DNA of 64,000 nucleotides. Origin: Burkholderiales bacterium. GTDB taxonomy: Bacteria; Pseudomonadota; Gammaproteobacteria; Burkholderiales; Usitatibacteraceae. This document shows positions 8,151 through 17,227 of the stretch, one piece after another (within the stretch, counting starts at the first letter, position 1; each line of letters begins with the position of its first letter). Location: the NCBI GenBank assembly GCA_025359985.1, contig JANYDB010000058.1:1-64000 (forward strand). The letters are read 5' to 3'. A program made the position numbers and the translations under genes. Under the pieces are notes generated by a model. It searched no databases and was not told the DNA's origin. It was given only the letters and a program-made list of their open reading frames with translations.

Positions 8151-10574
8151 TCAACGAAGCGATCCATCGAAACCATCTCTATCATTAGACCGTTTATAAC
8201 CGGCAATATTCTGTCTTAATGTCTCAACAGGATTAGTGCCCACACCCAAATTGGACAGCCCCTTAAGTTCAAGCTGAAACTGGATCGAGTTTGAATATTG
8301 TTGAGTAGCAGTGGCAAAACGATGCACCACCAGCCGAAATTCCCAACACCCCTGATTATACTCGACACCGATCAGCCCTTCGAGCAGGCGACGGTCTGAC
8401 AGCGAATGATTCGCACGCGCCAGCAGCGTCCACCCCGGCGCGGCGCGGCCAAATGGCCATTGAGTCGCAATATCGATCTGCTTTAGAGAATCACGTGTGA
8501 AGCGATAGCCTAAATTAAACAATCGCCCATCCGCCGCGTTATAGCGCGCTGCAATATTGGATTGCTGAAATTGTTTTTGTGAGGCCGAATACTGAAAACT
8601 CGAATCCAGCGACCATTGATTCGATATTTGCCCGGATACCGCAGCCAGAAAATCCGAGCGGCTGACATCGCCTGATAGGTTGCCGGAAACACCTAAGACG
8701 CCATTCAGCGCATTGTTGGGCAAGGTAACGCGTTGTGGGGTGAAATAGTAGCGCTGTCCCAGCGACATGCGCAGACGTTCAATTCCGGTCAGGTCTTCAA
8801 TAAAGCGCGTTGAGACGGCCGCTGTAACCTGCTTGGCGTCAGAAATTCTATCGCCGCCAATAAACAGGTTCTCGTTAAAAATCTGTGCAAAATTAAAATC
8901 TGTAGCCGAGGTTGAAAACAGCGGGATGGTTGATTGATCGCGAAACGGCACATACAGAAAAAACAATCTTGGTTCTAGCGTTTGTGTCATTGCCTGGCCA
9001 CCAAAATTAATCGGACGCTCAAACGCCAAGCCGCTATCAACACTAAAAATAGGCAGCGTCCGCGATTGGCTCTTGTAGCCGGTGGTGTTGTCGGTTAAAT
9101 CATAACGAGTGGCATGAAAGCCGACCTTGGGCGTCACAAACCCGTATGGTTTGGTAAGCGAATAAGCGATCGAGGGATAAATTAACCATCGACGGCCACT
9201 GACCAAAGTCGGATGAGTGAAATCGGTATATTCGCCGGTGGTATTGAACTCAAGACCGGCGACGCGCGCAGGCCGTGCATTGAAGGTAATTTGTGGCGCT
9301 AGAAAATAAGGCCTGACAACCGGCGCCAGCGGGTCCTGCAAGGTTTGAAAACTTAAAAAACGGGTGGTCAGATTGCCAAAGTCGGATGCGTAATTCAGCG
9401 CGTAATCGCGCGGCAAATTGGTTTGTACGGTGTTGGCAATGCGGGTAGACAGATCACGGAAGTAAGCGTCGTCCGAAACCTTTTGTGCGTTGATCGAGGC
9501 ATTCCAGCCACGGGCGAAACGATCGCCAAACAATGGGCCGATCAAGTCAGACAGATTCTGATAATGGCGCAGTGAAAAAAGGTAGCGATCACGTTCGGCT
9601 TTACGATCGTTCGGTAAAAACTCGGTATCAAGCTGGCCGATATACTGAGTGCTTAAAAAGCGGAATTCGCTGCCAATTTGCAGGCCGCGTTTCGAGAAAA
9701 TTTTCGGTGTGAAAGTAGCGTCATAGTTAGGCGCGATGTTCCAGTAGTACGGTACGGCCAGTTCAAAGCCATTGTTTGACGAGGTGCCGAACGCGGGCGA
9801 CAAAAAGCCGGATTTACGATCACTGTTAAGCGGGAAAGTAATATAGGGCAAATATAAAATGGGGACGCCTTTGAATTCGATGCGACTGTTATAGCCCGTG
9901 CCAATATTGCTGACCCGATCCAGACTCAGCTCTGAAACCCGCAGATACCACTCATCCTCACCCGGTTTGCAAGTGGTGTAATTGGCGGCAAATAAACGCT
10001 CCTTATTTTCGCCTTCAAAATTCATACGTTCGGCGCTGCCGCGCGCTTCGTAGCGCTGGGTTGGACGCAATGCAGTTTTGCCGAAAAAATACGTAGGGTT
10101 GAGCAGCGTGCCAACCTCGGTATCAAGCTTTAATCTAAGATTGTGGCCGTCAAAAATATCGCCATCACGCAACATTTTAATGCGTCCCACGGTGGTGGCA
10201 ATATCGTTTTCCTCATCATAGTCGAGCCGTTCAGCCTGCAATTCCATGGTGTCCTGTTTTAAAACCACGCTCCCCTCAGCCGAGGCCGATTGCTGGCTAA
10301 TGCCTTCAATTTTATTGGCTTCCAGTGATCTTGCACCCTCTTTTTTGGCCGGTTTGAGCAGCAACATACCCGGCGATGGGATAGTGCGCTCAAGCCTGGC
10401 GCCCTCGCGAATGGCAGCGTCCAGCTCGGCCTGATTGGGGGCTGATGCCTGCTGCGCCCATAAGCTGCTGCCGGGGTTGGTCACGCCAAGACTGCCGATC
10501 AGCAGCGAGCCTAGGGCGATGGATAAACGGGTGTGGCGGCAATGTGGCGGGGGCTTGAGAAAATGATTAGGCAC
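8151..10574 (-). CDS. lptD: LPS-assembly protein LptD
   Basis: LptD is the outer-membrane barrel that, with the LptE plug, inserts lipopolysaccharide into the outer leaflet. Seen: a hydrophobic signal (IALGSLLIGSLGV, then SSLWAQQ), an LptA-like N-terminal jellyroll (DTMELQAERLDYDEENDIA), the conserved CKPGEDEWYLRVSEL at the start of the barrel, and NQGCWEFRLVV near the C-terminus; these regions carry the disulfide cysteines. The open frame begins at an ATG at 10703, but that is only 14 bp from the divergent gene at 10718 and puts 43 polar residues before the signal peptide. I prefer the GTG at 10574, although no good ribosome site marks it. Confidence 0.93.
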   Translation of the reverse strand: MPNHFLKPPPHCRHTRLSIALGSLLIGSLGVTNPGSSLWAQQASAPNQAELDAAIREGARLERTIPSPGMLLLKPAKKEGARSLEANKIEGISQQSASAEGSVVLKQDTMELQAERLDYDEENDIATTVGRIKMLRDGDIFDGHNLRLKLDTEVGTLLNPTYFFGKTALRPTQRYEARGSAERMNFEGENKERLFAANYTTCKPGEDEWYLRVSELSLDRVSNIGTGYNSRIEFKGVPILYLPYITFPLNSDRKSGFLSPAFGTSSNNGFELAVPYYWNIAPNYDATFTPKIFSKRGLQIGSEFRFLSTQYIGQLDTEFLPNDRKAERDRYLFSLRHYQNLSDLIGPLFGDRFARGWNASINAQKVSDDAYFRDLSTRIANTVQTNLPRDYALNYASDFGNLTTRFLSFQTLQDPLAPVVRPYFLAPQITFNARPARVAGLEFNTTGEYTDFTHPTLVSGRRWLIYPSIAYSLTKPYGFVTPKVGFHATRYDLTDNTTGYKSQSRTLPIFSVDSGLAFERPINFGGQAMTQTLEPRLFFLYVPFRDQSTIPLFSTSATDFNFAQIFNENLFIGGDRISDAKQVTAAVSTRFIEDLTGIERLRMSLGQRYYFTPQRVTLPNNALNGVLGVSGNLSGDVSRSDFLAAVSGQISNQWSLDSSFQYSASQKQFQQSNIAARYNAADGRLFNLGYRFTRDSLKQIDIATQWPFGRAAPGWTLLARANHSLSDRRLLEGLIGVEYNQGCWEFRLVVHRFATATQQYSNSIQFQLELKGLSNLGVGTNPVETLRQNIAGYKRSNDRDGFDGSLR

Positions 10575-10717
10575 GAGTGAAAGTGAAATAAAATTTGCAG
10601 TAATGACCCAAATGCGGGAACGGGTTGATGGCGGGACGATGACATAGTGCGAATGGTAAAATGATGTTTTGTTTAATCGCTTAATAGTTTTAGCTTCACA
10701 CATTTAAAATCTAGAAC

Positions 10718-11791
10718 ATGAATAACAGCGCTCATAATGCATACTCCCGCCTGGCCAAGCTGCAAAATTGGCTGGTCAGTCAATTTGCAGGATTTGATCC
10801 GGCGCTCAATAAACTTACGTGTGTACCAATCGCAAGCGGCGCTCGTCTGGCAAATTTTAAGCATAACCGTCATTTTCGCATAACCATCAGCGGCGAAACA
10901 TATATCGTTATGGATGGGTCAGATCAAGCGCTAGCAACACCTGAACGCGACGCTGCCTTTATCAAGGCGGTCGCGCTATTGACTGATGCCGCCATAAATA
11001 GTCCGAAGGTGGTGGCGCACGATCCGACTGAAGGTTTTTGGCTGTTATCGCCAATCGGCCAGCACAGTTATCAAGATAATTTGAGTGAGGAAAATGCAGA
11101 TAGCCTGTTCCGTCCGGCGGCGGATGCACTGATTCGCTGGCAATTAACGTCCCGCCCGGATGTGTTGCCGCATCTAGATGCTGCACAGTTGAAACGCGAT
11201 TTAGGTAAATTTGAAAAATGCTACCTGACAGAACATCTGAAGCTAAAACTGGGCATTGCGCAACAGCTCGTCTTGGATAATGTGTTTATCCATATCGCGA
11301 CCGTTAATTGCTCAGAAGCCAAGGTGTTCGTACATCGCGATTTTGCGCCGCAAAATTTAATGATCTCCGCAGCCAGCCCGGGCGTCCTGGGCTTTGAGGG
11401 CGCGGTGTTTGGCCCGATCAGCTATGACATTGCCTCGCTGTATAAAGATGCGTTCAGATCGTGGGATGAAGAGCGGGTGCTTGACGGTACGATTCGTTAC
11501 TGGGAAAAGGCTAAAAAATCCGGTCTGCCTGTACCGGATGACTTCGGTGATTTTTATCGACATGTCGAGTGGGCAGGTCTGCAGCGGCACCTGCATTTAT
11601 TGGGTGTGTTTGCAAATCAATCAACGCACTGTCTTAATGACAGTCCAGATTATCTGGCGGATGCGCCACGCTTTTTAAACTATATTCGCAAAGTGGGTGA
11701 GCGTTATACCGCATTGTTTCCGTTGATTCGGCTGCTGGATGCGCTAAAAATTGATGACGGTATCGTGCGGAAAACGGCTTACACATTTTAA
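10718..11791 (+). CDS. amgK: AmgK-family sugar kinase homologue with degenerate active site
   Basis: A 357-residue protein of the aminoglycoside phosphotransferase fold. Position and sequence match AmgK, the MurNAc/GlcNAc anomeric kinase of the MurU recycling route, typically divergent from lptD. The catalytic loop is present (VHRDFAPQNLMI, Asp208 and Asn213). The metal-binding motif, expected as LDFQDA, reads LGFEGAV: Gly225 and Gly228 replace both aspartates. The usual LLLED segment is also altered (FWLLSPIGQHSY). The partner uridylyltransferase MurU is not next to it. It may be inactive, or have a non-catalytic role; I keep the symbol for homology only. Confidence 0.7.
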   Translation: MNNSAHNAYSRLAKLQNWLVSQFAGFDPALNKLTCVPIASGARLANFKHNRHFRITISGETYIVMDGSDQALATPERDAAFIKAVALLTDAAINSPKVVAHDPTEGFWLLSPIGQHSYQDNLSEENADSLFRPAADALIRWQLTSRPDVLPHLDAAQLKRDLGKFEKCYLTEHLKLKLGIAQQLVLDNVFIHIATVNCSEAKVFVHRDFAPQNLMISAASPGVLGFEGAVFGPISYDIASLYKDAFRSWDEERVLDGTIRYWEKAKKSGLPVPDDFGDFYRHVEWAGLQRHLHLLGVFANQSTHCLNDSPDYLADAPRFLNYIRKVGERYTALFPLIRLLDALKIDDGIVRKTAYTF

Positions 11792-11915
11792 CCATCCATC
11801 ATAAATATCCATCGCGCATTCAAAATAATAACCTGAGCAACTTTCCCTATCCAGGCATGTTTTAAATCGTAGAATATTGTATTGTTCGCATCGAATATTT
11901 TTTGTAGAGGTATCC

Positions 11916-13250
11916 ATGAAACGTGAACTCCCGCCGATCCCAATTGTCCTGCCCAATATAAAAGCCCACACGAAACGTCGCGTCCGTCTTGCCAAAACAT
12001 TGAGTGAGGGGCTGGTACTGCTGCCGACCTCGCGCGAACAAACACGCAATGCTGATGCCCATTATGACTATCGTTGGGATAGCTATTTTTATTACCTCAC
12101 TGGGTTTCGTGAACCCGAGGCGGTGTTGGCGATTACGCTCGGCAAAAAACCGCGCCACATCCTGTTTTGCCGTGATAAAAATATGGAGCGTGAAATTTGG
12201 GACGGCTTTCGTTTCGGCCCCACCATGGTAAAAGAAATATTTGAATTTGATGAAGCGTATCCCATGTCGGAGCTGGAAACGCGCATTCCCGAATTGATGA
12301 CTAATTGTGATACGGTACATACCCCGCTGGGGTCTGATGCTGAATGGGATCAGTCGATTGCGCGCTGGATCAATAGCGTGCGCGCTAAACTTCGCAGTGG
12401 TGTGACAGCGCCGATAGAATTAAAAGATGTGCGCCATGCCTTGAGCCAGATGCGACTGATTAAAGATGAAGTCGAAATTGACATCATGGCCAACGCGGGC
12501 AGAATTTCATCCAACGCCCATATACGCGCCATGCGACATGCCAAGCCGGGCATGTTCGAGTATCAGGTTGAGGCCGAAATTCTGCATGAATTTATCAAGA
12601 ACGGTGCGCGTCAGCCCGCCTACGGCAGCATTGTGGCAGCAGGCGCGAACGCCTGTATATTGCATTATCGTGAAAACGCTGCGCCGCTGCGACCCGGTGA
12701 TTTAATGTTGATTGATGCCGGTTGCGAGCTGGAAAGCTATGCCGCCGACATTACGCGCACATTCCCGGTCGCCGCAAAATTTACTGGCCCGCAACGCGAT
12801 ATTTATGAGTTGGTGCTTGAATCACAATTAGCGGCTATCAAAGCCGTCAAGCCTGATGCACCGTTTGGCAAATATCATGATGTCGCCGCCCAGGTGCTGG
12901 CGCAGGGCTTGATTGATTTGAAATTGTGCAAGGGCAGCCTCGATAAAGTTATCGAAACCGAATCGTATAAACAATTTTATATGCATCGCGCCGGCCATTG
13001 GCTAGGCCTGGATGTGCATGATGCAGGCGACTATAAGCATCAGGGAAAATGGGTGAAGCTGCAGCCGGGCATGGTGTTGACCGTTGAGCCTGGCTTATAT
13101 ATTCGACCTGCCGATAATGTGCCCAAGCATTTCTGGGATATTGGCGTGCGCATTGAAGATGATGTGCTGGTGACGAAAACAGGCAATCGTGTTTTGACTT
13201 CGTCATGCCCCAAGTCGGTTCAGGATGTTGAGGCATTGACCACAGCTTAA
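11916..13250 (+). CDS. pepP: Xaa-Pro aminopeptidase (M24B)
   Basis: Removes an N-terminal residue that precedes proline. The ATG at 11916 has an AGAGG site; the frame extends 13 codons further upstream. The 444-residue protein has an N-terminal AMP_N domain (DSYFYYLTGFREPEAVL) and a pita-bread metallopeptidase domain. Metal ligands and neighbours are visible in MLIDAGCELESYAADITRTF, HRAGHWLGLDVHDAG, VLTVEPGLYI and GVRIEDDVLVT. The two ubiquinone monooxygenase genes follow, as in many proteobacteria (pepP-ubiH). Confidence 0.95.
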   Translation: MKRELPPIPIVLPNIKAHTKRRVRLAKTLSEGLVLLPTSREQTRNADAHYDYRWDSYFYYLTGFREPEAVLAITLGKKPRHILFCRDKNMEREIWDGFRFGPTMVKEIFEFDEAYPMSELETRIPELMTNCDTVHTPLGSDAEWDQSIARWINSVRAKLRSGVTAPIELKDVRHALSQMRLIKDEVEIDIMANAGRISSNAHIRAMRHAKPGMFEYQVEAEILHEFIKNGARQPAYGSIVAAGANACILHYRENAAPLRPGDLMLIDAGCELESYAADITRTFPVAAKFTGPQRDIYELVLESQLAAIKAVKPDAPFGKYHDVAAQVLAQGLIDLKLCKGSLDKVIETESYKQFYMHRAGHWLGLDVHDAGDYKHQGKWVKLQPGMVLTVEPGLYIRPADNVPKHFWDIGVRIEDDVLVTKTGNRVLTSSCPKSVQDVEALTTA

Positions 13251-13333
13251 TTCAGCATAGTCAGCATAATATAGTCTAGTCGGCGCGGTCATTTGTCAGC
13301 GGTTTTGTAGGCGAAATAGGCGAAATTTTTATC

Positions 13334-14530
13334 TTGAATATCGTAATCATCGGTGCAGGGCCAGTCGGCGCAACATTTGCGCTGCTGGCAAAAAGTTTGG
13401 GATTAAATGTTTCCATGCTGGAAGCGCGTGAGGGTATTTCGCGCGAATCGCGTACGTTGGCGCTATCGTATGGCAGCCGCGAAATTCTGGATCGAGCCGG
13501 GGCGTGGCAGCCCGCCTTTGGCACGCACTGGGGCATTCATGCCGGCATGCGTGTTGAGCTCCCAAAAGTTGCTGAAATCCATTCGATTCATAATTCACAA
13601 AAAGGCGGTTTTGGCCGAGCGGTGATTACGCGTGAAGACGGCGGCGTACCCGCGTTGGGTTATGTACTGAGCTACGCAGATTTGCAAACCGCGCTCGATC
13701 AGGCATTAATCGCCAAGGCCGTGACGGTGGAACGTGGTGCCATTGTTTCGGACATCACCGAAACGGCTAGTGGTGCCCAGGTAAGTTATACGCAGCACGG
13801 CATTAAATGCAGCGTTGCGGCGGATGTGGTGGTGCTGGCTGACGGCGGCGCTAATCTGGGCAAAGTGCCTGCGATTTCAGTCATCGAAAAAGATTACGCG
13901 CAAACGGCGCTGCTGGGCCAAATTCAAAGTGACACGCCCCATAGCCATCGCGCTTATGAACGATTTACACCAGAAGGGCCCGCGGCGCTGCTACCCAAGT
14001 GCGACGCGCATTCATATTCTCTTGTGTGGGTGGCTAGCGCAGAAAAAATTGAGCACCTTAAAATGCTTGATGAGGCTGGGTTTTGTGCCGCGTTCCAGGC
14101 GCATTTCGGGTTTCGGGCAGGCCGCTTTTTGGCGGTCAAGGATCGCCGTAGTTATCCGCTTAAATTACGCACGGTGTCGTCTGCAGTGGCTGGCCATGTG
14201 GTGGTGATTGGTAACGCCGCGCAGGCTTTGCACCCGGTGGCAGGACAGGGCTTTAATCTGGGGCTGCGCGATGCCGAAGAATTGGCTGGGATGTTGTCAA
14301 CTACTGTGGCCAATGCGCATGCCGCATCGACCGCGTTGGAAAACTATGCCGCTTCACGCTCCAAAGATGTCTCACGCAGCGTCGGGTTCACCGATTTTTT
14401 GGTGAGGACATTCTCCAACGATCATGCTTTAAATCGTATCCCGCGCGGGGTGGGTTTGGCGTTGGTGGATATATTGCCTTTTGCACGTAAAGCACTGGCA
14501 CACCGCATGTTGTTCGGAGCGTCACGTTGA
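13334..14530 (+). CDS. ubiH: UbiH-type FAD-dependent ubiquinone biosynthesis hydroxylase
   Basis: A flavin monooxygenase acting on the quinone ring during ubiquinone synthesis. It has 398 residues. The N-terminal FAD motif is VIIGAGPVGATFALLAKSLG, and the second conserved block is VVIGNAAQALHPVAGQGFNLGLRDAEELA. The start is TTG (13334), forced by the position of the FAD fold. The stop overlaps the next gene by four bases (TTGA), suggesting translational coupling. UbiH is chosen over UbiF or UbiI because it follows pepP; which ring position it oxidises is not visible. Confidence 0.82.
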   Translation: MNIVIIGAGPVGATFALLAKSLGLNVSMLEAREGISRESRTLALSYGSREILDRAGAWQPAFGTHWGIHAGMRVELPKVAEIHSIHNSQKGGFGRAVITREDGGVPALGYVLSYADLQTALDQALIAKAVTVERGAIVSDITETASGAQVSYTQHGIKCSVAADVVVLADGGANLGKVPAISVIEKDYAQTALLGQIQSDTPHSHRAYERFTPEGPAALLPKCDAHSYSLVWVASAEKIEHLKMLDEAGFCAAFQAHFGFRAGRFLAVKDRRSYPLKLRTVSSAVAGHVVVIGNAAQALHPVAGQGFNLGLRDAEELAGMLSTTVANAHAASTALENYAASRSKDVSRSVGFTDFLVRTFSNDHALNRIPRGVGLALVDILPFARKALAHRMLFGASR

Positions 14531-15762
14531 GAGCCACCCTGCATGATCGCATAGTGGTTGTGGGCGGCGGGCCCATCGGGCTCGCGATGACATTAGCATT
14601 GGCGAACGCCGAAACAGGCCTGCGTGGCGGAAATGTATCGCTGGTGGAGCGGCAAACTCTAGCACTGGAGCGGCTTCCCAGCCTACTCGATCATCGTGTT
14701 TATGCGCTGTCGCCGGGTTCAAAAACGTTACTTGAGAGCCTTGGCGTATGGTCACATTTGCTCTCGGCGAGGATTGAGCCGGTGCGTGCCATGCATGTAT
14801 TTGGCGACGCATTGCAAACTTCCAAGCAGGTCAATGATTGCAATAATGAGCGCAGCAAAATTGAATTTTCAGAGGGTATGCCGCTAGCGTTTATGGTGGA
14901 ACATAGCGCGTTGATGCGGGCCCTGATCGAACAGCTACGTGAGCAAGCTGGCACGACTGGCAATATTCATATGTTTGATAACGCGGACATTAGCGGTGTT
15001 GAATTTGCCAAGGCAGGAGGCGCGCATCAGCTTCGGCTAAAAGCGGGGCCAACGCTGGCAGCTGATTTGTTAATCGCAGCTGATGGTGCCAGCTCCCCGC
15101 TGCGCGCTCAGGCCGGGATTGTTGCGGAAACCAAAGACTATGAAAGCGATGGCATCGTTGCCAATTTTCGTATTGAACAGCCGCACGGCGGTATTGCTCG
15201 TCAATGGTTTGCCCATGACGGCGTGCTCGCCTATTTGCCGTTGCCCGACAACCAGGTTTCAATAGTGTGGTCGGTCAGCAAAACACGTGCCGATGAATTG
15301 AGCGCGCTGGATGATCAGGCTTTTACCCGTGCGGTTATGCAGGCCGGGGATCATGTATTTCCCGGCATGGTGCTCGCTTCGCCAAGAGCCCGATTCGCGT
15401 TGCGACGGGTGATGGCGACTCAGTGGGTGCAGCCAGGCTTTGCATTGATCGGTGATGCCGCTCATGCCATTCATCCGCTCGCTGGTCAGGGCGCTAATCT
15501 GGGCTTTGCCGATGTGCGTAAACTTCAGGACGAAATGCAAAATCGTTCGGTGTTGTCGCACGCAGGCGACTTGGCAGTATTGCGACGTTATGAACGCGCT
15601 CGTGTTGAGGATGCCGTTATCATGAGTTATGTAACAGACGGTCTGCGTGCGCTTTATTTGAGTGAGTCGCAGGCGGTAACACGCATGCGTCGCGATGGTC
15701 TGAAGGCGGCTAACGAAATGGATTTTGCCAAGTCTTTGGTAATGGCGCACGCTATGAGATAG
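14527..15762 (+). CDS. UbiH/UbiF/VisC/COQ6-family FAD-dependent monooxygenase
   Basis: A second flavoprotein of the same family, 411 residues. It has FAD motif VVVGGGPIGLAMTLALANAE, an internal LLIAADGASSPLRAQAGI (the DG motif) and ALIGDAAHAIHPLAGQGANLGFADV. The TTG start lies within the TTGA overlap with the upstream gene. With coq7 at 26.8 kb this makes three probable ring hydroxylases for ubiquinone in the window. It could be a UbiI- or UbiF-like enzyme; sequence alone does not settle regiospecificity. Confidence 0.8.
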   Translation: MRATLHDRIVVVGGGPIGLAMTLALANAETGLRGGNVSLVERQTLALERLPSLLDHRVYALSPGSKTLLESLGVWSHLLSARIEPVRAMHVFGDALQTSKQVNDCNNERSKIEFSEGMPLAFMVEHSALMRALIEQLREQAGTTGNIHMFDNADISGVEFAKAGGAHQLRLKAGPTLAADLLIAADGASSPLRAQAGIVAETKDYESDGIVANFRIEQPHGGIARQWFAHDGVLAYLPLPDNQVSIVWSVSKTRADELSALDDQAFTRAVMQAGDHVFPGMVLASPRARFALRRVMATQWVQPGFALIGDAAHAIHPLAGQGANLGFADVRKLQDEMQNRSVLSHAGDLAVLRRYERARVEDAVIMSYVTDGLRALYLSESQAVTRMRRDGLKAANEMDFAKSLVMAHAMR

Positions 15763-15923
15763 TTGTTGATGAGTTGCGTATAAGTTTGCGCTCACAATGG
15801 CGCACAATTCGGCAACTTGTGAAGCGCGGAGTTGTCTATTTTTAGTAAAATATTAGTAAGCTTCATAATTAATCACGAATTTTAAAAATACAACGTAAAA
15901 ACATAAAGCAAAAGGATGATGTC

Positions 15924-16727
15924 GTGAATTCATTGAAAACGGTTTTAATTGCGCTAATCATATTTTTCTCGGTATTGACGGCTTGTACATCTTCCGCCAG
16001 TCCGGAAGTAAACAAATCAGCGGCTGTAGCAGTCGTAGCAAACAAGGCGGAAGCGACGGTCAAACAAGAGGTCGAAACAAAATTCCCTGAAGTCAAGGTC
16101 GAGCGTGTGACGAAAACAACTTATGCCGGCCTTTATGAAGTGTTCGCGGGTAGCGAGATTTTTTATACCGATGACAAAGTTACTTTTTTGATGCTCGGCA
16201 AAGTGGTTGATGCCCAGACGCGTACTGATGTGACCGAGGCGCGCTTGGCTAAGCTGACTGCGATTAAATTTGATGATTTGCCGCTGGATAAAAGCATCAA
16301 GCTGGTGCGTGGCACAGGAGCGCGTCGCATGGCTATTTTTGAAGATCCGAATTGCGGGTACTGTAAAAAATTTGAGCAGGACCTGAATCAGCTGGAAAAT
16401 GTTACCGCGTATATTTTCCCTTATCCGATTCTGGCACCCGATTCGATGGATAAGGCCAAGGCCATCTGGTGTTCGAGCGATCAGCTGAAAGCATGGCAGG
16501 ATCAAATGCTGCGCGGCCAATTGACCGCCGCAAAAGGTACATGCGAAACACCTATTGATCAACTAGTCGCGCTTGGCCAGAAGCTTAGAGTGACCGGTAT
16601 TCCCACCACCTTTTTTGAGGATGGTGAGCGTATTTCTGGCGCGCTGCCCAAAGCAACCATTGAAGCCAAGCTGGTTACGGCTTCCCTTGCGGTCGCCTCA
16701 GCAGGCGCCAAATCAGCCACCAAGTAA
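15924..16727 (+). CDS. dsbC: DsbC-type disulfide isomerase, predicted lipoprotein
   Basis: A 267-residue periplasmic thiol isomerase. It has an N-terminal dimerisation region (about 45-115) and a thioredoxin fold with active site DPNCGYCKKFE (CGYC) and the cis-proline loop TGIPTTFFEDG. The signal peptide ends LTACTSSAS, so Cys21 sits in a clean lipobox; classical DsbC is soluble. The start is GTG with AAAGGATGA upstream. A terminator follows, so it is monocistronic or the end of its unit. Confidence 0.85.
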   Translation: MNSLKTVLIALIIFFSVLTACTSSASPEVNKSAAVAVVANKAEATVKQEVETKFPEVKVERVTKTTYAGLYEVFAGSEIFYTDDKVTFLMLGKVVDAQTRTDVTEARLAKLTAIKFDDLPLDKSIKLVRGTGARRMAIFEDPNCGYCKKFEQDLNQLENVTAYIFPYPILAPDSMDKAKAIWCSSDQLKAWQDQMLRGQLTAAKGTCETPIDQLVALGQKLRVTGIPTTFFEDGERISGALPKATIEAKLVTASLAVASAGAKSATK

Positions 16728-16756
16728 TACTTTGATAGTTTGCCGAGTACAAAACA

Positions 16757-16780
16757 AAAAGGCGCCGTTGGCGTCTTTTT
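16757..16780 (+). terminator. Rho-independent terminator after dsbC
   Basis: AAAAGGCGCC, a 3-base loop and GGCGTCTTTTT: a 10-bp stem with one mismatch and a T-run. Confidence 0.75.
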
Positions 16781-16813
16781 ATTTGCGCGCTTTCAACTCG
16801 GCATGAGCTGATT

Positions 16814-17203
16814 CTATTTGAGGCCCGCGTGCAAACCTGACACGATAAATAATGCCACAGTCAGGCCGAAGCCCACGAGCCAAATTAGCGAACGCATAGA
16901 AGCATGATTGCCTACATAGCACCAAACATACGCAATGCGTACCAGCACAAAAGCAATCGCGATTGCGTTGACCGAATGGACTGGAGCCTCGGTGAGGTGC
17001 GCAATTATGACGCCGGCCAAAAAAAATGGAAACGCTTCAAAACTATTGAGGTGCGCAGCATGCGCCCGTTTTTTAGCACCCTCCCGGGTAGCGAGCCAGT
17101 CGCGCGGTGTCCTGTTGTCGTAGCGCTTGTCGGCTTTGGCAATGCCCACCACGATATACGGCATGATGCCGACAATGAATACACACCAGAAAGCAGCGGT
17201 CAT
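16814..17203 (-). CDS. MAPEG-family membrane protein
   Basis: 129 residues with about four hydrophobic segments (6-24, 57-72, 80-97, 106-124). The sequence ANLNSFEAFPFF-like region (HAAHLNSFEAFPFFLAGVI) is the MAPEG signature of the eicosanoid/glutathione membrane-protein superfamily. Bacterial members are mostly uncharacterised. It is convergent with dsbC and shares the strand with mltA upstream, with a 24-bp gap. Confidence 0.85.
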   Translation of the reverse strand: MTAAFWCVFIVGIMPYIVVGIAKADKRYDNRTPRDWLATREGAKKRAHAAHLNSFEAFPFFLAGVIIAHLTEAPVHSVNAIAIAFVLVRIAYVWCYVGNHASMRSLIWLVGFGLTVALFIVSGLHAGLK

Positions 17204-17227
17204 AAATATCCTTTGCGTGATAAAAGT

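Noticed and set aside
15259-15807. Long minus-strand frame (182 codons) opposite the second ubiquinone monooxygenase
   Set aside because: It is antisense to a clear FAD enzyme, has no ribosome site and its amino-acid composition is that of a shadow frame (His/Gln/Arg-rich).
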